Positions 30,437 through 39,038 of a stretch of 64,000 bases of DNA are shown piece by piece. A model generated the notes under the pieces. The model was given only the letters and a program-made list of their open reading frames with translations. It was not told the DNA's origin and did not search any database. Both the position numbers and the translations under genes were made by a program. Within the stretch, counting starts at the first letter, position 1, and each line of letters opens with the position of its first letter. Origin of the DNA: CAWAVN01 sp963844315 (GTDB lineage Bacteria; Planctomycetota; Planctomycetia; Planctomycetales; Planctomycetaceae); contig CAWJOC010000007.1 of assembly GCA_963844315.1 (NCBI GenBank), positions 62,001 through 126,000 on the forward strand. The letters are read 5' to 3'.

Positions 30437-31162
30437 ATGTCGGATGTGATTGACTCCTGGGATGAATTGACGATCCAACAGAAGTTGGAACGTTGCGAGG
30501 AGATCCTGCATTACCGGTTCATCGACCGCGAGCTTTTGGAATGCTGCCTGACCCATGCCTCGGTCGCGAAGACGCGCCTGAACTCCAACGAACGGCTGGA
30601 GTTTTTGGGCGATGCGATCATGGGGGCCATCATCTGCGAGATGCTGTACCACCGCTATCCGCAAGTGCCCGAAGGCGAATTGACGCGGATGAAATCCGCC
30701 CTCGTCAGCCGAAACACGTGCGCGGCCATCACCAAGGAATTCGGTCTCGACCGCTGCCTGCTCTTGGGCAAGGGACTGAGCATCCACATTGAAATCCCGT
30801 CGTCCATTCAAGCGGGCGTGATCGAGGCGCTGGTGGCGGGCGTGTATTTCGACGGCGGGATGGAGGCCTGCCGGCGGATGGTGGAGCGGATGTTTTCCAA
30901 GCGGATCCAGCCGACGAACCAATTCGACCGGACGCGAAACTTCAAGAGCATTTTGCAGCAGATCTCGCAGAAGTCCTTCGGGGAAACGCCGATCTACCAG
31001 GTGCTCGACGAAAAAGGCCCGGACCACTCCAAATGCTTCCAGATTGCCGCCGTCATCGGCCCGCAGGTTTATCCCTCGGCGTGGGGCGCGAGCAAAAAAG
31101 AAGCCGAGCAAAGAGCCGCCTGCAACGCCCTCTTGGAAATCCAAGGCGAAAAGCCGGTCTGA
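30437..31162 (+). CDS. rnc: Ribonuclease III, one catalytic Asp replaced
   Basis: Double-strand-specific endoribonuclease of rRNA and mRNA processing, 241 aa: endonuclease domain ~residues 10-155, then a dsRNA-binding domain (~165-241, ending GASKKEAEQRAACNALLEI). The signature NERLEFLGDAIMG is intact with its acidic residues. In the second metal-binding motif, E. coli ADTVEA (Asp114, Glu117) corresponds here to QAGVIEA: Glu is kept but the Asp is Gly (residue ~127). ATG at 30437 (MSDVIDSW) is preferred to an upstream in-frame start at 30404. It could be a normal RNase III with altered metal coordination, or reduced in cleavage. Confidence 0.9.
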   Translation: MSDVIDSWDELTIQQKLERCEEILHYRFIDRELLECCLTHASVAKTRLNSNERLEFLGDAIMGAIICEMLYHRYPQVPEGELTRMKSALVSRNTCAAITKEFGLDRCLLLGKGLSIHIEIPSSIQAGVIEALVAGVYFDGGMEACRRMVERMFSKRIQPTNQFDRTRNFKSILQQISQKSFGETPIYQVLDEKGPDHSKCFQIAAVIGPQVYPSAWGASKKEAEQRAACNALLEIQGEKPV

Positions 31163-31164
31163 TT

Positions 31165-31314
31165 GGGTTTTCAGTTTTCGGTTTTCAGCAAAGGCAGGCG
31201 GAGAGATTGTGTCCGATTGCTGGATCCCTCGCACTTTCGGCCTCACCATGAAGTTTCGCTTCAAATCTGCACCGACTCCCCAGACTGAAAACTGAAAACC
31301 CAAAACTGAAAACC
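31165..31314. repeat. Inverted pair of CTGAAAAC arms (family D)
   Basis: The left arm GGGTTTTCAGTTTTCGGTTT (31165-31189) is matched by the inverted right arm GACTGAAAACTGAAAACCCA... (31283-31314), with ~93 bp between. It lies in the convergent junction of rnc and the H1-like gene, next to a terminator hairpin. Confidence 0.75.
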
Positions 31315-31318
31315 AAAA

Positions 31319-31354
31319 CAAAAAAAGAAGCGGCCGGAATCATCCAGCCACTTC
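31319..31354 (-). terminator. Intrinsic terminator of the H1-like gene
   Basis: On the minus strand GAAGTGGCTGGA-tgat-TCCGGCCGCTTC forms a 12-bp stem with two G-T wobbles and no other mismatch, followed by a run of Ts (As at 31319-31326 on the plus strand). It lies 39 bp after the stop codon of the 38-codon gene, supporting its reality. Confidence 0.82.
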
Positions 31355-31393
31355 CTTTGGATTGGTTTTGTTCAAAGTCACCGCGTGGGCCGG

Positions 31394-31510
31394 TTACTTC
31401 TTCGTCGCTTTCTTCTTGGGAGCGGCTTTCTTGGCCGCCTTCTTCTTGGGAGCGGCTTTCTTTGCAGCTTTCTTCTTCGTTGCAGATTTCTTGGTTGCTT
31501 TCTTGGCCAC
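31394..31510 (-). CDS. Histone H1-like Lys/Ala-rich DNA-binding peptide (38 aa)
   Basis: A short gene with GTG start and TAA stop, encoding 19 Lys, 12 Ala, 2 Pro, 3 Thr and 1 Ser in 38 residues. The core is a repeated KKAAPKKKAA unit, as in the tails of eukaryotic H1 and bacterial H1-like proteins (chlamydial Hc1/Hc2, Bordetella BpH1). A perfect GGAGG lies 8 nt before the GTG, and a terminator hairpin follows the stop. Lys codons are mixed AAG/AAA. It likely binds and compacts DNA nonspecifically. There is no folded domain. The long F/L-rich open frame on the opposite strand (31362-31574) is its antisense shadow. Confidence 0.8.
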   Translation of the reverse strand: MAKKATKKSATKKKAAKKAAPKKKAAKKAAPKKKATKK

Positions 31511-32136
31511 CGTCAGTACCTCCAAAACGAGACAAACGTGCGACCGTCTTGCCGCTAGCTACCGGGCCAAATGACGACAAGAAACAGTCACGAAACAAAA
31601 ACCACGAATCCGTCCGACAGACACTCCGTAAGAAGCTGTTGTGCGAAGCGTGATGGCGTCTCTCCGGTCTGTTTGTCGTGAAAGGTGGGACGGGCAAACC
31701 AATCCGCATTGCCTGTTCCCATCGTTCATTCTAACAAACCTTTCAGGCCGAAACAAAAACCATAATCACTACGATGCAACAACTTCTCAAATTCCGAGTC
31801 ATACTAAGCGCTTTCAAAATTTCTGCAAGACATTTCTTCGAAGTTTGCAGGTTGAAACGAAGCGCGAAACCTTGCCGATGATGCAAAACACGCGCACTTC
31901 AAAGCGCGCTTCGCGTGTTGTCTTCTTCATCACGCATCACGATTGAAAGAGCCGCTCCAAAAAAACATTGCGTTTTGCCCTGGAAAACAAGGGGTTTTTT
32001 CATCGCGCGCGAATCATCGCGTTTTCAGTCTCAAAGGAACGACCATTCGATCAAATGATTGCGCACGTGAAGAACGTCATGTTTCATTGCGAAAAAAATT
32101 TTGAAAATTTCTTTCACAATTTTTTTGAAAGACACT
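31511..32136. other. 626-bp AT-rich non-coding region upstream of the H1-like gene
   Basis: No open frame here has coding character. The part at about 31740-32130 is visibly richer in A/T than its surroundings (for example GCGAAAAAAATTTTGAAAAT and CACAATTTTTTTGAAAG at 32089-32130), interspersed with CGCG-containing words next to GAT/ATC (AATCATCGCG, CATCACGCATCACGAT, GCGATGTGATCGCGCG). A hairpin AACACGCG...CGCGTGTT sits near 31887-31920. It could be a long leader or promoter, a regulatory RNA or a protein-binding region. Confidence 0.5.
31519..31523 (-). promoter_or_regulatory. Ribosome binding site of the H1-like gene
   Basis: GGAGG on the minus strand, 8 nt upstream of the GTG at 31510-31508. 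It decides the unusual start codon. Confidence 0.7.
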
Positions 32137-32973
32137 TCATGCGATGTGATCGCGCGCCGCTTTGAGCGCGCGCTCCATGTTCTGAAAACTTTCGCGCGCG
32201 ATCACTTCCGCGCCCGGCGAGTAATCGAAGACTTCAACCGAGACCCAACCGGAGTAGCCCGACTCAAGAAGTGCTTCGAAGATTGGAACGTAATCCGTTT
32301 CGCCCATGCCGGGTCCCAAGAGGTTGGTGTCGTTGACGTGGAAATGTCCCGTGTGCTCTTTGAAACGGTCGATCAAATCGGGAAGAGAATCTCGCTCCGC
32401 GCCGAGCATCGCTTTCACGTCCTGATGCAGGCAGAAGTTCGGCTCGCCCACCCTCTCCATCAACTCCACCGCATCGGCGCACGTGTTGACGAAGTTCGTC
32501 TCCTTGGGCGTTAACGGCTCCATGCAAATCTTGACGCCGCGCTCGGCGATTCTTGGCAGGGCTTGGCGAAAGACTTCCGCCGCGTTGGCATAAGCGGCTT
32601 CGCGCGTCATGCCTTCTTCCAGGTTCCGTTGGAAGGGCGAGCCGAACACCATCAGGTCGCCGCCCAAGTCGGCGCAGGCGTTTCCAAGCTCCACCAGATA
32701 ATCCGCCGTGGCTTTCCGAATGGCTTTGTCGGAGGTTGTCAGATGCAGTCCCTCGGTCTTCGCTAACAGCCAGTGCAGCCCGATGATGGAAAGCCCCAAG
32801 TCTAGGGCGACTTTCTTCATTGTCTGCCGGGTCTCTTGAGAAACCTGGCCGATCCGCGGAGCCAGCATAAACGGCGCGACTTCAACGCCCGTGTAACCCG
32901 TCCTGGCGATAAACTCGCACTGACGCGGCCAATCCCAATCGCCAAACAATTCGTGACAAATCGCAAATCTCAT
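32137..32973 (-). CDS. Sugar phosphate isomerase/epimerase (xylose isomerase-like TIM barrel)
   Basis: 278-aa AP-endonuclease-2/xylose-isomerase-like TIM barrel, as in hydroxypyruvate isomerases, inosose dehydratases and sugar epimerases. Metal-ligand type residues appear in KICMEPLTPKETNFVNT (Glu), CLHQDVKAM (His/Asp), GHFHVNDTN (His) and WVSVEVFDYSPG (Glu). The N-terminus is MRFAICHELFGDWDWPRQCEFIARTGY. A GAGGAG motif precedes the ATG. It likely acts in the cytoplasm on a ketose or inositol derivative. Planctomycetes have many paralogues, often tied to Gfo/Idh oxidoreductases, but none adjoins this one. Confidence 0.85.
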   Translation of the reverse strand: MRFAICHELFGDWDWPRQCEFIARTGYTGVEVAPFMLAPRIGQVSQETRQTMKKVALDLGLSIIGLHWLLAKTEGLHLTTSDKAIRKATADYLVELGNACADLGGDLMVFGSPFQRNLEEGMTREAAYANAAEVFRQALPRIAERGVKICMEPLTPKETNFVNTCADAVELMERVGEPNFCLHQDVKAMLGAERDSLPDLIDRFKEHTGHFHVNDTNLLGPGMGETDYVPIFEALLESGYSGWVSVEVFDYSPGAEVIARESFQNMERALKAARDHIA

Positions 32974-32994
32974 CGGGGTTCATCTCCTCAGATT

Positions 32995-33065
32995 GTAGGG
33001 TGGGTGGAGCGTAGCGTAACCCACCATCGAATGCGGTGGGTTACGCTGCGCTCCACCCACCCTAC
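32995..33065. repeat. Near-perfect hairpin GTAGGGTGGGTGGAGCG... (family G)
   Basis: 31-bp arms (GTAGGGTGGGTGGAGCGTAG...AACCCACC and its reverse complement) with a single mismatch and a 9-bp loop. This type of palindrome is common between genes in many bacterial genomes. It lies in the divergent region between the isomerase and the YTV gene. Confidence 0.85.
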
Positions 33066-33418
33066 GACTTCTGGTTTTTGGTTCTGGCCTTCAGCCAGGC
33101 TGAGTCATTCGCGTGATTCCTGGTTTCCTCGTCCTGTTGGCCAGTGCGGAAGAAACCGGTTCTCGTCATGTGTCCGAGGATACCACGCAAACGGGTTAAG
33201 TGCATCCGCCGGAGGGTGATGCGGTGTGTTCCTGCGGGCTGTAGCAGTCTCGCAAGCCGCGTTCGGGAATCCGGTCGGTGAACATGGGAAAACCCCAGAG
33301 GATGGTCGAGTCAGCCAAACTCTTTGGACGAGGTAATACAGGACGGGCAAGTCCTTGGTCGGGCTGGCGCCTCGATGTCCTGAATCCCCCGGTTGAACGC
33401 TTTAAGGGAAGCAATCAC
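33066..33418. other. Intergenic region before the cysteine-rich protein gene
   Basis: About 350 bp with no recognisable gene. It includes an in-frame upstream extension of the YTV protein ORF (33278-33418) whose translation lacks family character. The ribosome binding site AAGGGAA lies at about 33403-33409. Presumably a promoter and 5' leader. Confidence 0.4.
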
Positions 33419-34744
33419 ATGAAACACTTCTGGATACCGGTCGTTGCCGCCTTGGCGGCGATGACGACGGGTCAAAACGCCGAGGCCGGCGGCTACTGCG
33501 GCGCGGCGAGCTACAATTGTTGTCCACAGGAGGCCTGCGCCTCTTCCGATTACTGCGCCGCGAAAGTCAGTTGCTGCGCTCCCCAGTACAAAACCGTGCA
33601 GGAAACCGTGTGGGAGCAAGTGCCCTACACCTGCTGCAAAACCGTGTACGACACGGTCTGCGAACGCATCCCCTGCCAAACCATGAAGAACGTCTACGAA
33701 ACTCACTACCGCAATGAATGCTACACGGTCTGCCGGCCCGTGTACCAGACGCATTACCGCTGCGTGAACGAAACCGTCTGCAAGCCGGTTTACAACACCT
33801 GCTACAAATGCGTGACCTGCCAGGTCCGGAAACCCTGCTACCAAACCTGCTACCGCGACGTGTGCTACACGATTTGCAAGCCCTGCTACCACACGACGTA
33901 CAAGTGCGTGACGCATGAAGTCTGCCGTCCGATTTACGAAAAGCACTACCGCGACGTGTGCTGCACCACTTGGAAGACCGAAACCGAAACCTGCTACCGC
34001 GACCATTGCTACACGGTTTGCAAGCCCATCACCGAGACCAAGTGCGTGAACGTGGAATGCGGCGAGTGGAAGACGATCACCGAGGAAGTCCCGGTCTGCA
34101 ACACCGGCTGCGCCCCGCAATGCGGCGTGCCCACCGACGGTTGCGCTCCGCAAGCCTGCTCGCGAACCATCTGCCGCAGGGTCTGGTGTCCTAAGGTCGA
34201 ACAGCGCCAGGTCTGCTGCACCCGTTACGTGCCTGAAGTGAAGACCTGCAAGATCCCGGTCACCATCTGCAAGAAAGTGCCCTGCACCGAAACCCGCCGG
34301 GTTTGTCACACCACCTGCCGGATGGTCAAGGAATGCGTGACCCGCAAAGTGCCCTGCACCACGGTCACCTACACTAAGCAATGCGTCCACAAGAAAGTGC
34401 CCTACACGACTTGCTCTTGGACGACCCACTGCGTCACGAAGAAAGTGCCCTACACCACTTGCAGCTACGTGAAGCAATGCGTCACCCGGAAGATTCCGTA
34501 CCGCACTTGCAGCTACGTGAAGCAAACCTGCGTCAAGAAGATTCCCTACACCACTTGCCGCCAGGTCTGCTGCACGACCTACCGCACCAACACCCGCTGC
34601 GTGCCCCGCCAAGTCAGCTACACGGCTTACAAATGCGTGCCCCGCACGGTCTGCCGTCAGGTTCCAGTGTGCGGCGGTTGCGAAACCACCTGCCAGCCGG
34701 GCTGCTGTCCGGAAAAAGAATGCTGCCTGAAGAGGCTGTTTTAA
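33419..34744 (+). CDS. YTV-type cysteine-rich secreted wall protein
   Basis: 441 aa. Signal peptide (HFWIPVVAALAAMTTGQNAEAG), then a protein made almost wholly of short repeats with paired cysteines and aromatic/valine residues: TCCKTVYDTVCERIPC, NECYTVCRPVYQTHYR, DVCYTICKPCYHTTYKC, then KKVPYTTCSYVKQCVTRK. This matches planctomycete YTV-domain proteins, which are implicated in their disulfide-linked proteinaceous wall. Roughly one residue in six is Cys, and the second half is strongly basic. ATG at 33419 (AAGGGAA upstream) is chosen for the signal peptide. Frame intact over the whole repetitive region. A strong terminator hairpin follows. Confidence 0.88.
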   Translation: MKHFWIPVVAALAAMTTGQNAEAGGYCGAASYNCCPQEACASSDYCAAKVSCCAPQYKTVQETVWEQVPYTCCKTVYDTVCERIPCQTMKNVYETHYRNECYTVCRPVYQTHYRCVNETVCKPVYNTCYKCVTCQVRKPCYQTCYRDVCYTICKPCYHTTYKCVTHEVCRPIYEKHYRDVCCTTWKTETETCYRDHCYTVCKPITETKCVNVECGEWKTITEEVPVCNTGCAPQCGVPTDGCAPQACSRTICRRVWCPKVEQRQVCCTRYVPEVKTCKIPVTICKKVPCTETRRVCHTTCRMVKECVTRKVPCTTVTYTKQCVHKKVPYTTCSWTTHCVTKKVPYTTCSYVKQCVTRKIPYRTCSYVKQTCVKKIPYTTCRQVCCTTYRTNTRCVPRQVSYTAYKCVPRTVCRQVPVCGGCETTCQPGCCPEKECCLKRLF

Positions 34745-34814
34745 CTAACGGGCCTTTGTTGGGAAGGCCGATCAGCGGGCTGATGCAAAGTTAGCCAAAA
34801 CAGATCTCCACGCT

Positions 34815-34853
34815 CCGGGGGCGATTCGCCAGAATCGCCCCCGGCTGCTTTTT
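34815..34853. terminator. Intrinsic terminator after the YTV gene
   Basis: CCGGGGGCGATTC-gcca-GAATCGCCCCCGG, a perfect 13-bp GC-rich stem with a 4-nt loop, followed by CTGCTTTTTG. It lies between the convergent YTV and esterase genes; the T run serves the plus-strand gene. Confidence 0.85.
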
Positions 34854-34911
34854 GCAGGATCAGAGACCAGCGGTCTGAGGCCAGAGAAGTGACAGGGAAA
34901 GAGGCGCTGCC

Positions 34912-35847
34912 CTATTTGTCTGATTCCTCTTTCGGCAGCAGAGAAAAGTTCCGCGCGTGGAACAGCATCACACGGTCGCCCAGGTTTTTGTAACACTCGC
35001 TCGCGTTGTGCCCCGCATCGCCAGCGATGGCTTCTTCGTGGTCGATGCCCAGGCTTTTCAGATGACGCATCCAATCCAGGTTGGCTTCGTAGTTCATGTC
35101 CTTCTTACCGACGCCCACCAGGATTTTTAGTCGCGGGGCATCCTTCTTTTCGGCGTATTTTTTGGCCAGGTCGTAGGTGTTGTTGCCCGGCTCGAATTGG
35201 ATGCCGCTGGTTTCCCGGCCTTCGTTTTCCGCGGCGTGTTTTTCGTGCTGATGCCCGCCGCCCATCGGAGCCGCCGACGAATACAGCTCTGGATACTTGA
35301 ACATGATCCGCCCCGTGCCGCGCCCGCCTTGCGAGAACCCTTCAAGGCCCCGGGCTTCGCGCTGGGCAATGGTGCGGTAGTTGGCATCGATGTGCGGAAC
35401 CAATTCCTTGACGAACGCCGTCTCGCCGAAGGCTTTGTATTTCGGAAAATCGTAATGGCTCATGGGACCTCCGTTGACGAACACGTAAATCATCGGCGGA
35501 ACGCGCCCAGCTTTCATCGCGGCATCGAAAAGCTTCACCATCCCCAGGCTTTTCGTCTCGCCGCCGGGCCGCCCGCCGTGCAGGTAATACACGACTGGAT
35601 AGCGTTTCTCGGCATTTTGGGCCTCGTCATAGCCCGGCGGAAGGTAGATGCAATAACCCACTTCCCCGTTGTTGGCCTGGCTCGGAAACGTGCCGTGCTT
35701 CACCAAATCCTTGAACTGGGCTGGAACCGGATTGACCCATCGAAACTGCGGGGTCTTCGCAGGTTGCCTGGCTGTCGCCCCCGGCTGTGCGGCATGGAGG
35801 GCAGACATCGAAACGGCGCATCCCAAGAGCAAGAGTCGCGGGAACAT
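34912..35847 (-). CDS. Secreted esterase (Fes/D-family alpha/beta hydrolase)
   Basis: 311 aa with signal peptide (LLLLGCAVSMSALHAAQPG). Putative-esterase (PF00756-like) fold: GYCIYLPPGYDEAQNAEKRYPVVYYLHGG, nucleophile Ser in LEGFSQGGRGTGRIM and His in GDAGHNASECYKN; Asp is likely in VGVGKKDMNYE. Related enzymes remove acyl groups such as feruloyl or acetyl from plant polysaccharides or hydrolyse siderophore esters. Frame intact. It is alone at this locus between unrelated genes. Confidence 0.85.
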   Translation of the reverse strand: MFPRLLLLGCAVSMSALHAAQPGATARQPAKTPQFRWVNPVPAQFKDLVKHGTFPSQANNGEVGYCIYLPPGYDEAQNAEKRYPVVYYLHGGRPGGETKSLGMVKLFDAAMKAGRVPPMIYVFVNGGPMSHYDFPKYKAFGETAFVKELVPHIDANYRTIAQREARGLEGFSQGGRGTGRIMFKYPELYSSAAPMGGGHQHEKHAAENEGRETSGIQFEPGNNTYDLAKKYAEKKDAPRLKILVGVGKKDMNYEANLDWMRHLKSLGIDHEEAIAGDAGHNASECYKNLGDRVMLFHARNFSLLPKEESDK

Positions 35848-36032
35848 AGGGTTTCCTTCAAAGGCAGGTCAGCAACACAATTCACGAATTGAGAGATTCT
35901 ACCAAAGCTCGTCGATCAAGTCGCAAGCCAAACGGAACCATTGGCCGGTCTGTTGCTGCCGGGGAGCATTCCTAATATCTTCTTGGATCATGGTCAGTTG
36001 ATTCCAGCACAAGAGGAATTTGAGATTTCCGT

Positions 36033-38993
36033 ATGACTGCACAAGACACCCAGGTGGCAACGGCGAAGCTTACGGGCCTAAGCGCCGCCCAAGTCGAGGA
36101 AAGCCGCCGCAAGTTTGGCAACAACGTCTTAACCCCGCCGGCCCGTGATCCGTGGTGGAAGCTGTTTCTGGAGAAGTTCGACGACCCCGTCATTCGCATC
36201 CTGATGATTGCCGCCGTCATTGCTATCGCGGTCGGAGCGGTGCATGGAGAATACATCGAGGGCATCGGGATCATCATCGCCGTGCTGCTTGCGACATCGC
36301 TCGCGTTTTTCAACGAATACAAGGCCAACAAGGAATTCGACATCTTAAACACCGTGAACGATGATGTGCCGATCAAGGTGATCCGCGAAAGCCAATTCAC
36401 GGCGGTCCCCAGCAAAGATCTGGTCGTGGGCGATCTGGTGCTGATTGAAGCGGGCGAGGAAGTCCCGGCGGACGGCAGCATGCTGGAGGCCGTTTCGCTG
36501 CAAGTGAACGAGTCGGGACTGACCGGGGAAGCGGAACCCAATCCCAAGGTGGCCCAGGACAATCCCCAGAAACATACGCTCAAGAAAACCACCTATCCGC
36601 CCGACATGGTGCTGCGAAGCTCGATGATCTTGGACGGCCATGGTATTTTTGAGGTGAAAGCCGTCGGCGATTCCACCGAGATCGGCAAGACGATCTGCGC
36701 GGCGGCGGAAGACACCGGCGAAGCGACCCCGCTCAACCTGCAACTGGAAAAGCTCAGCAAAGTCATCGGCGTGGTCGGCCTCTTGGTGGCGGCGGGGACG
36801 TTTGTCGCATTGGTGGTCAGGGGGAGTGCCACGGGCGATTTGACGCTGACCGCGCAGCAGTGGACAGTGGCCTTGATCTGCACGTTGGGGATGGCGATCG
36901 CGCTGTCGATGGTCTGGCTGCCGATGGTTTTCGACGGCCTGGAATTGGCCTTCGGCCTCGAAGCCCCGGCTTGGCTGGGCGGCGATGACGATGATACCAA
37001 GGCCGCGCTCAAACGCTGGATGACGGCCCTCGGCCGGGGGCAGCCGTGGTCGCTGTTGGCCTGGGGGCCGGGTATCTGCTCAACTTCATTCCGCTGTCAG
37101 CCAGCGAATGGTTGCCCGAAGGCGCGGGTCTGAAATTTCTGGGGTACTTCATGATTGCCGTCACGATCATTGTCGTCGCGGTGCCCGAAGGACTCGCGAT
37201 GAGCGTGACGTTAAGCCTCGCCTACAGCATGCGGAAAATGACGGCGGCCAATACCCTGGTCCGCAAAATGCACGCCTGCGAAACCATCGGGGCGGCCACG
37301 GTGATTTGCACCGACAAGACCGGCACGCTGACCATGAATGAAATGCGGGTGTTCGAGGCGAAGTATCCCGCGCTCAATGGAACGCTCAAACCGGATAGCG
37401 ATGTCGGGGCACTTCTTGTTGAGAACATTTGCGCCAACACGACCGCCCATCTGGGCCGAAGCGGCTCGAAGGCGACCCATGCCTTGGGAAACCCGACCGA
37501 AGGCGCGCTCTTGTTTTGGCTGGAGGAGCAAGGCGTCAACTACGTTTCGCATCGGGATGCGTTCCGCATCACTTACCAACTCACGTTCTCGACGGAACGC
37601 AAATGGATGGGCACAATGGGCCTGTCGGCGAAGACCAACGCCCAATGCTTCCACGTCAAAGGTGCGCCGGAAATCGTCATGGACGCGCTGCACCGAAGTA
37701 CTGACGGAGCAGGGCGTCCAACCAATTGGTCCGCACCGGGAAGCCATCAAAAAGGAGTTGGTCGCGTTTCAAGGCCGCGGCATGCGAACGCTAGGGATGG
37801 CGTACCGGAGTCACATGACTCAGGAAAACGAAACGGATATTGAACAAGCCGCGCAGGGTCTCACCTGGCTGGGTTTTTTGGCGATTGCGGATCCCGTTCG
37901 GCTAGGAAGTTCCGCGCCGCGGTCGAAGCCTGCCGACGGGCGGGAATCAAAGTCAAAATGGTGACGGGCGACAACCCGGACACCGCCCAGGAGATCGCGA
38001 GGCAAATTGGCCTGTGGGAACCAGGCGACAATTCCGACAAACATTTGAAAGGTCCGGACTTTCAAATGCTTTCAGATTCCGAGGCCACGCGAAGCGTCGG
38101 GCCGATTGAAGATCCTCTCCCGCGCCAAGCCGATGGAGAAAGTCCGGTTGGTCCGCTCGCTCCAAGCCCAAGGTGAAGTCGTGGCGGTGACGGGCGACGG
38201 GATCAATGATTGCGGCGCTTTGAACTATGCCGACGTGGGCCTGGCGATGGGCAAGACGGGAAAAGCCGCCGCCAAGGAAGCCAGCGACATTATTCTGTTG
38301 GACGATTCGTTCCGCACGATTATCGACGCCGTGATGTGGGGCCGGTCGCTGTATGAGAACATTCAAAGGTTCATCCTGTTTCAGCTCACGATCAACGTGG
38401 CGGCTCTCGGAATTGCATTTCTTGGCCCGTTCATCGGCGTGGAATTGCCGCTGACGGTGATTCAAATGCTCTGGGTCAACTTAATTATGGACACGTTCGC
38501 GGCCCTCGCCTTGGCGACCGAACCGCCGCACCGCGATGTGCTGAACCGCCCGCCGCGTTCGCCCAACGACTTTATCGTCACGAATGTCATGGCGAAGAAC
38601 ATTTTCGGCGTCGCGGCCATCTTTCTTGTCGTCCTCATCGGTTTGCTCCTGTGGGTGCAGAAGGAGGGAGTGACCGCCTATGAGCTTTCGGTGTTCTTCA
38701 CGGTGTTTGTGCTGCTGCAGTTCTGGAACCTGTTCAATGCGCGCTGTTTGGGGCTGTCCCATTCGGCGTTCCAGGGCTTATCCGAGAACAAGGGCTTTCT
38801 GCTGATTGCCTCGGCCATCTTTATCGGCCAAATCTTGATCGTGCAATTCGGCGGGAGCGTCTTCCGCACCGTGCCCCTCACACTGAAAGATTGGATCATC
38901 ATCACCCTTGCGACGTCCACGGTCCTGTGGGTCGGCGAACTGGCACGCTTTGTCCGGAGAACGAAACAGTCAGAGGCCGCTTTGGAAATTTGA
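36033..38993 (+). CDS. P-type Ca2+-transporting ATPase (at least four frameshifts)
   Basis: About 985-aa P2-type cation pump of the plasma-membrane Ca2+ ATPase kind. In order: N-terminal domain LTGLSAAQVEESRRKFGNN, actuator LTGEAEP, the membrane motif VPEGLAMSVTLSLAYSM, phosphorylation site CTDKTGTLT, nucleotide-binding KGAPEIVMD, VTGDNPDTAQEIA, hinge VTGDGINDCGALNYAD, and C-terminal membrane helices. The hinge normally reads NDAPAL; here it is NDCGAL. Coding alternates between two frames, with breaks near 37034 (a five-G run), 37692, 37905 (CGCGCC) and 38090. Overlapping open segments are 36033-37133, 37046-37843, 37338-37964 and 38106-38993. It is probably one intact gene with assembly indels. 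Confidence 0.86.
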
Positions 38994-39038
38994 GCCGAAT
39001 GGCAATGCCCCGAGGCCGCCGGCATTCTAAAACCAAGC

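Noticed and set aside
31362..31574. 70-aa Phe/Leu/Ala-rich plus-strand ORF resembling a membrane protein
   Set aside because: It is the exact antisense of the Lys/Ala-rich H1-like gene, which has a proper RBS and terminator.
33311..34612. 433-aa minus-strand ORF opposite the YTV gene
   Set aside because: Low-complexity Ala/Gly/His translation caused by the repetitive codons of the sense gene; the sense strand has a signal peptide and known repeats.
36033..38993. Programmed frameshifting in the Ca2+ ATPase and other genes
   Set aside because: Breaks lie at varied sites, in both directions, without a shared slippery heptamer, and in about a third of the genes; assembly indels are simpler.
36033..38993. 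Calling the frameshifted genes pseudogenes
   Set aside because: Motifs on both sides of each break are intact and there are almost no internal stops in the resumed frames, unlike decaying genes.
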